DNA from: JBBSQE01 sp038258095
GTDB lineage: Bacteria > Actinomycetota > Thermoleophilia > Solirubrobacterales > 70-9
DNA length: 12,433 nt
Assembly: GCA_038258095.1 (NCBI GenBank)
Contig: JBBSQE010000082.1
Coordinates: forward strand, 1 to 12,433
Direction of reading: 5' to 3'
The position numbers and the translations under genes are program-made. This document shows, in pieces, positions 12,321 through 12,433 of this stretch; position 1 is the stretch's first letter; the number at the start of each line of letters is the position of its first letter. Under the pieces are notes generated by a model, which saw only the letters and a list, made by a program, of their open reading frames with translations, was not told where the DNA came from and made no database searches.

Positions 12321-12386
12321 GCGCAGTGGCCATCATTGTCGTCCCAGGTCCGCATGCCGGACCTGCGGCGACAACTCGAGCGATCA
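12321..12386 (+). repeat. Hairpin-forming element, copy 2 (5' leader of nei-like gene)
   Basis: This is the second copy of the element at 10514-10580. The outer stem is TTGTCGTC (12336-12343) with GGCGACAA (12367-12374); after a single C-C mismatch the inner stem has 8 bp (CAGGTCCG 12345-12352 with CGGACCTG 12358-12365) and the loop is CATGC, so it is the more stable copy. The repeat ends where the ribosome site AAGGAG (12386-12391) of the nei-like gene begins, so if transcription starts upstream, the hairpin lies in the 5' leader. Confidence 0.75.
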
Positions 12387-12395
12387 AGGAGAGCC

Positions 12396-12433
12396 GTGCC
12401 CGAGGGCCACACGATTCATCGCCACGCGCGCCT
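12396..12433 (+). CDS. Fpg/Nei family DNA glycosylase, N-terminus only
   Basis: From the GTG at 12396 the visible 12 residues are MPEGHTIHRHAR, running off the right edge. MPEG(H/D)T is the signature start of the Fpg/Nei family: after Met removal Pro1 is the Schiff-base nucleophile and Glu2 is the acid. The HTIHR form is typical of Nei-like (endonuclease VIII) members of actinobacteria, which excise oxidised bases. AAGGAG lies 4 nt upstream. Only the start is seen, so subfamily is not fixed. Confidence 0.85.
   Translation, partial: MPEGHTIHRHAR

Overview
The window is GC-rich DNA with strong G/C at third codon positions and frequent GTG/TTG starts. Gene content (furA-katG, a BTAD-type regulator, dodecin, a DUF4242 protein, signal-peptide proteins with Pro/Gly-rich or Cys-paired domains) points to a high-GC actinobacterium. 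The C-terminal small secreted protein resembles ones I associate with Thermoleophilia/Solirubrobacterales; that placement is inference from memory, not a search. About 17 protein-coding loci are supported, most on the minus strand. There are no rRNA, tRNA, CRISPR or transposase genes.

Layout. 1-233: start of a membrane protein running off the left edge (minus). 359-1611 (minus): a 94-aa unknown protein, a small poorly delimited ORF, and an AbiEii-like nucleotidyltransferase that overlaps the small ORF by a TTGA stop/start, as in toxin-antitoxin pairs. 1629-1850 (plus): a short piece resembling the C-terminus of a methyltransferase. 1892-3093 (minus): a DUF4242 (nickel-binding-like) gene and an alpha/beta hydrolase 8 bp apart, diverging from a 4-oxalocrotonate tautomerase and a SARP/BTAD regulator with TPR-like repeats (3188-5288). 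The 94-bp divergent region carries two TCAAACG direct repeats, which is where a SARP operator would be expected.

5313-8442 (minus): a furA-katG-DUF1801 oxidative-stress unit. furA appears leaderless, with a recognisable -35/-10 pair ending about 7 bp from its GTG. Just upstream lies a perfect 10-bp hairpin, and before that a small gene (8515-8663) that reads through only if a frameshift in a C6 tract is corrected.

8935-10399 (minus): a secreted PepSY-type protein and a secreted/anchored esterase, the latter with a double hairpin and T-run at its 3' end and three tandem 22-23 bp repeats upstream of its probable promoter. 10641-11405 (plus): a glutathione S-transferase-like protein, convergent with a dodecin (11429-11641) that lacks the usual flavin-contact Trp and Gln. 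11796-12191 (minus): a small secreted protein followed by a strong terminator. At 12396 an Fpg/Nei DNA glycosylase begins and runs off the right edge.

The most unusual feature is a 66-67 bp element present twice, upstream of the GST-like gene and directly upstream of the nei-like gene. The copies are about 93% identical and keep the same two-stem hairpin. Much of the window (katG/furA, GST, dodecin, Nei) fits a theme of oxidative and electrophile damage, and the shared element may link two of these genes.
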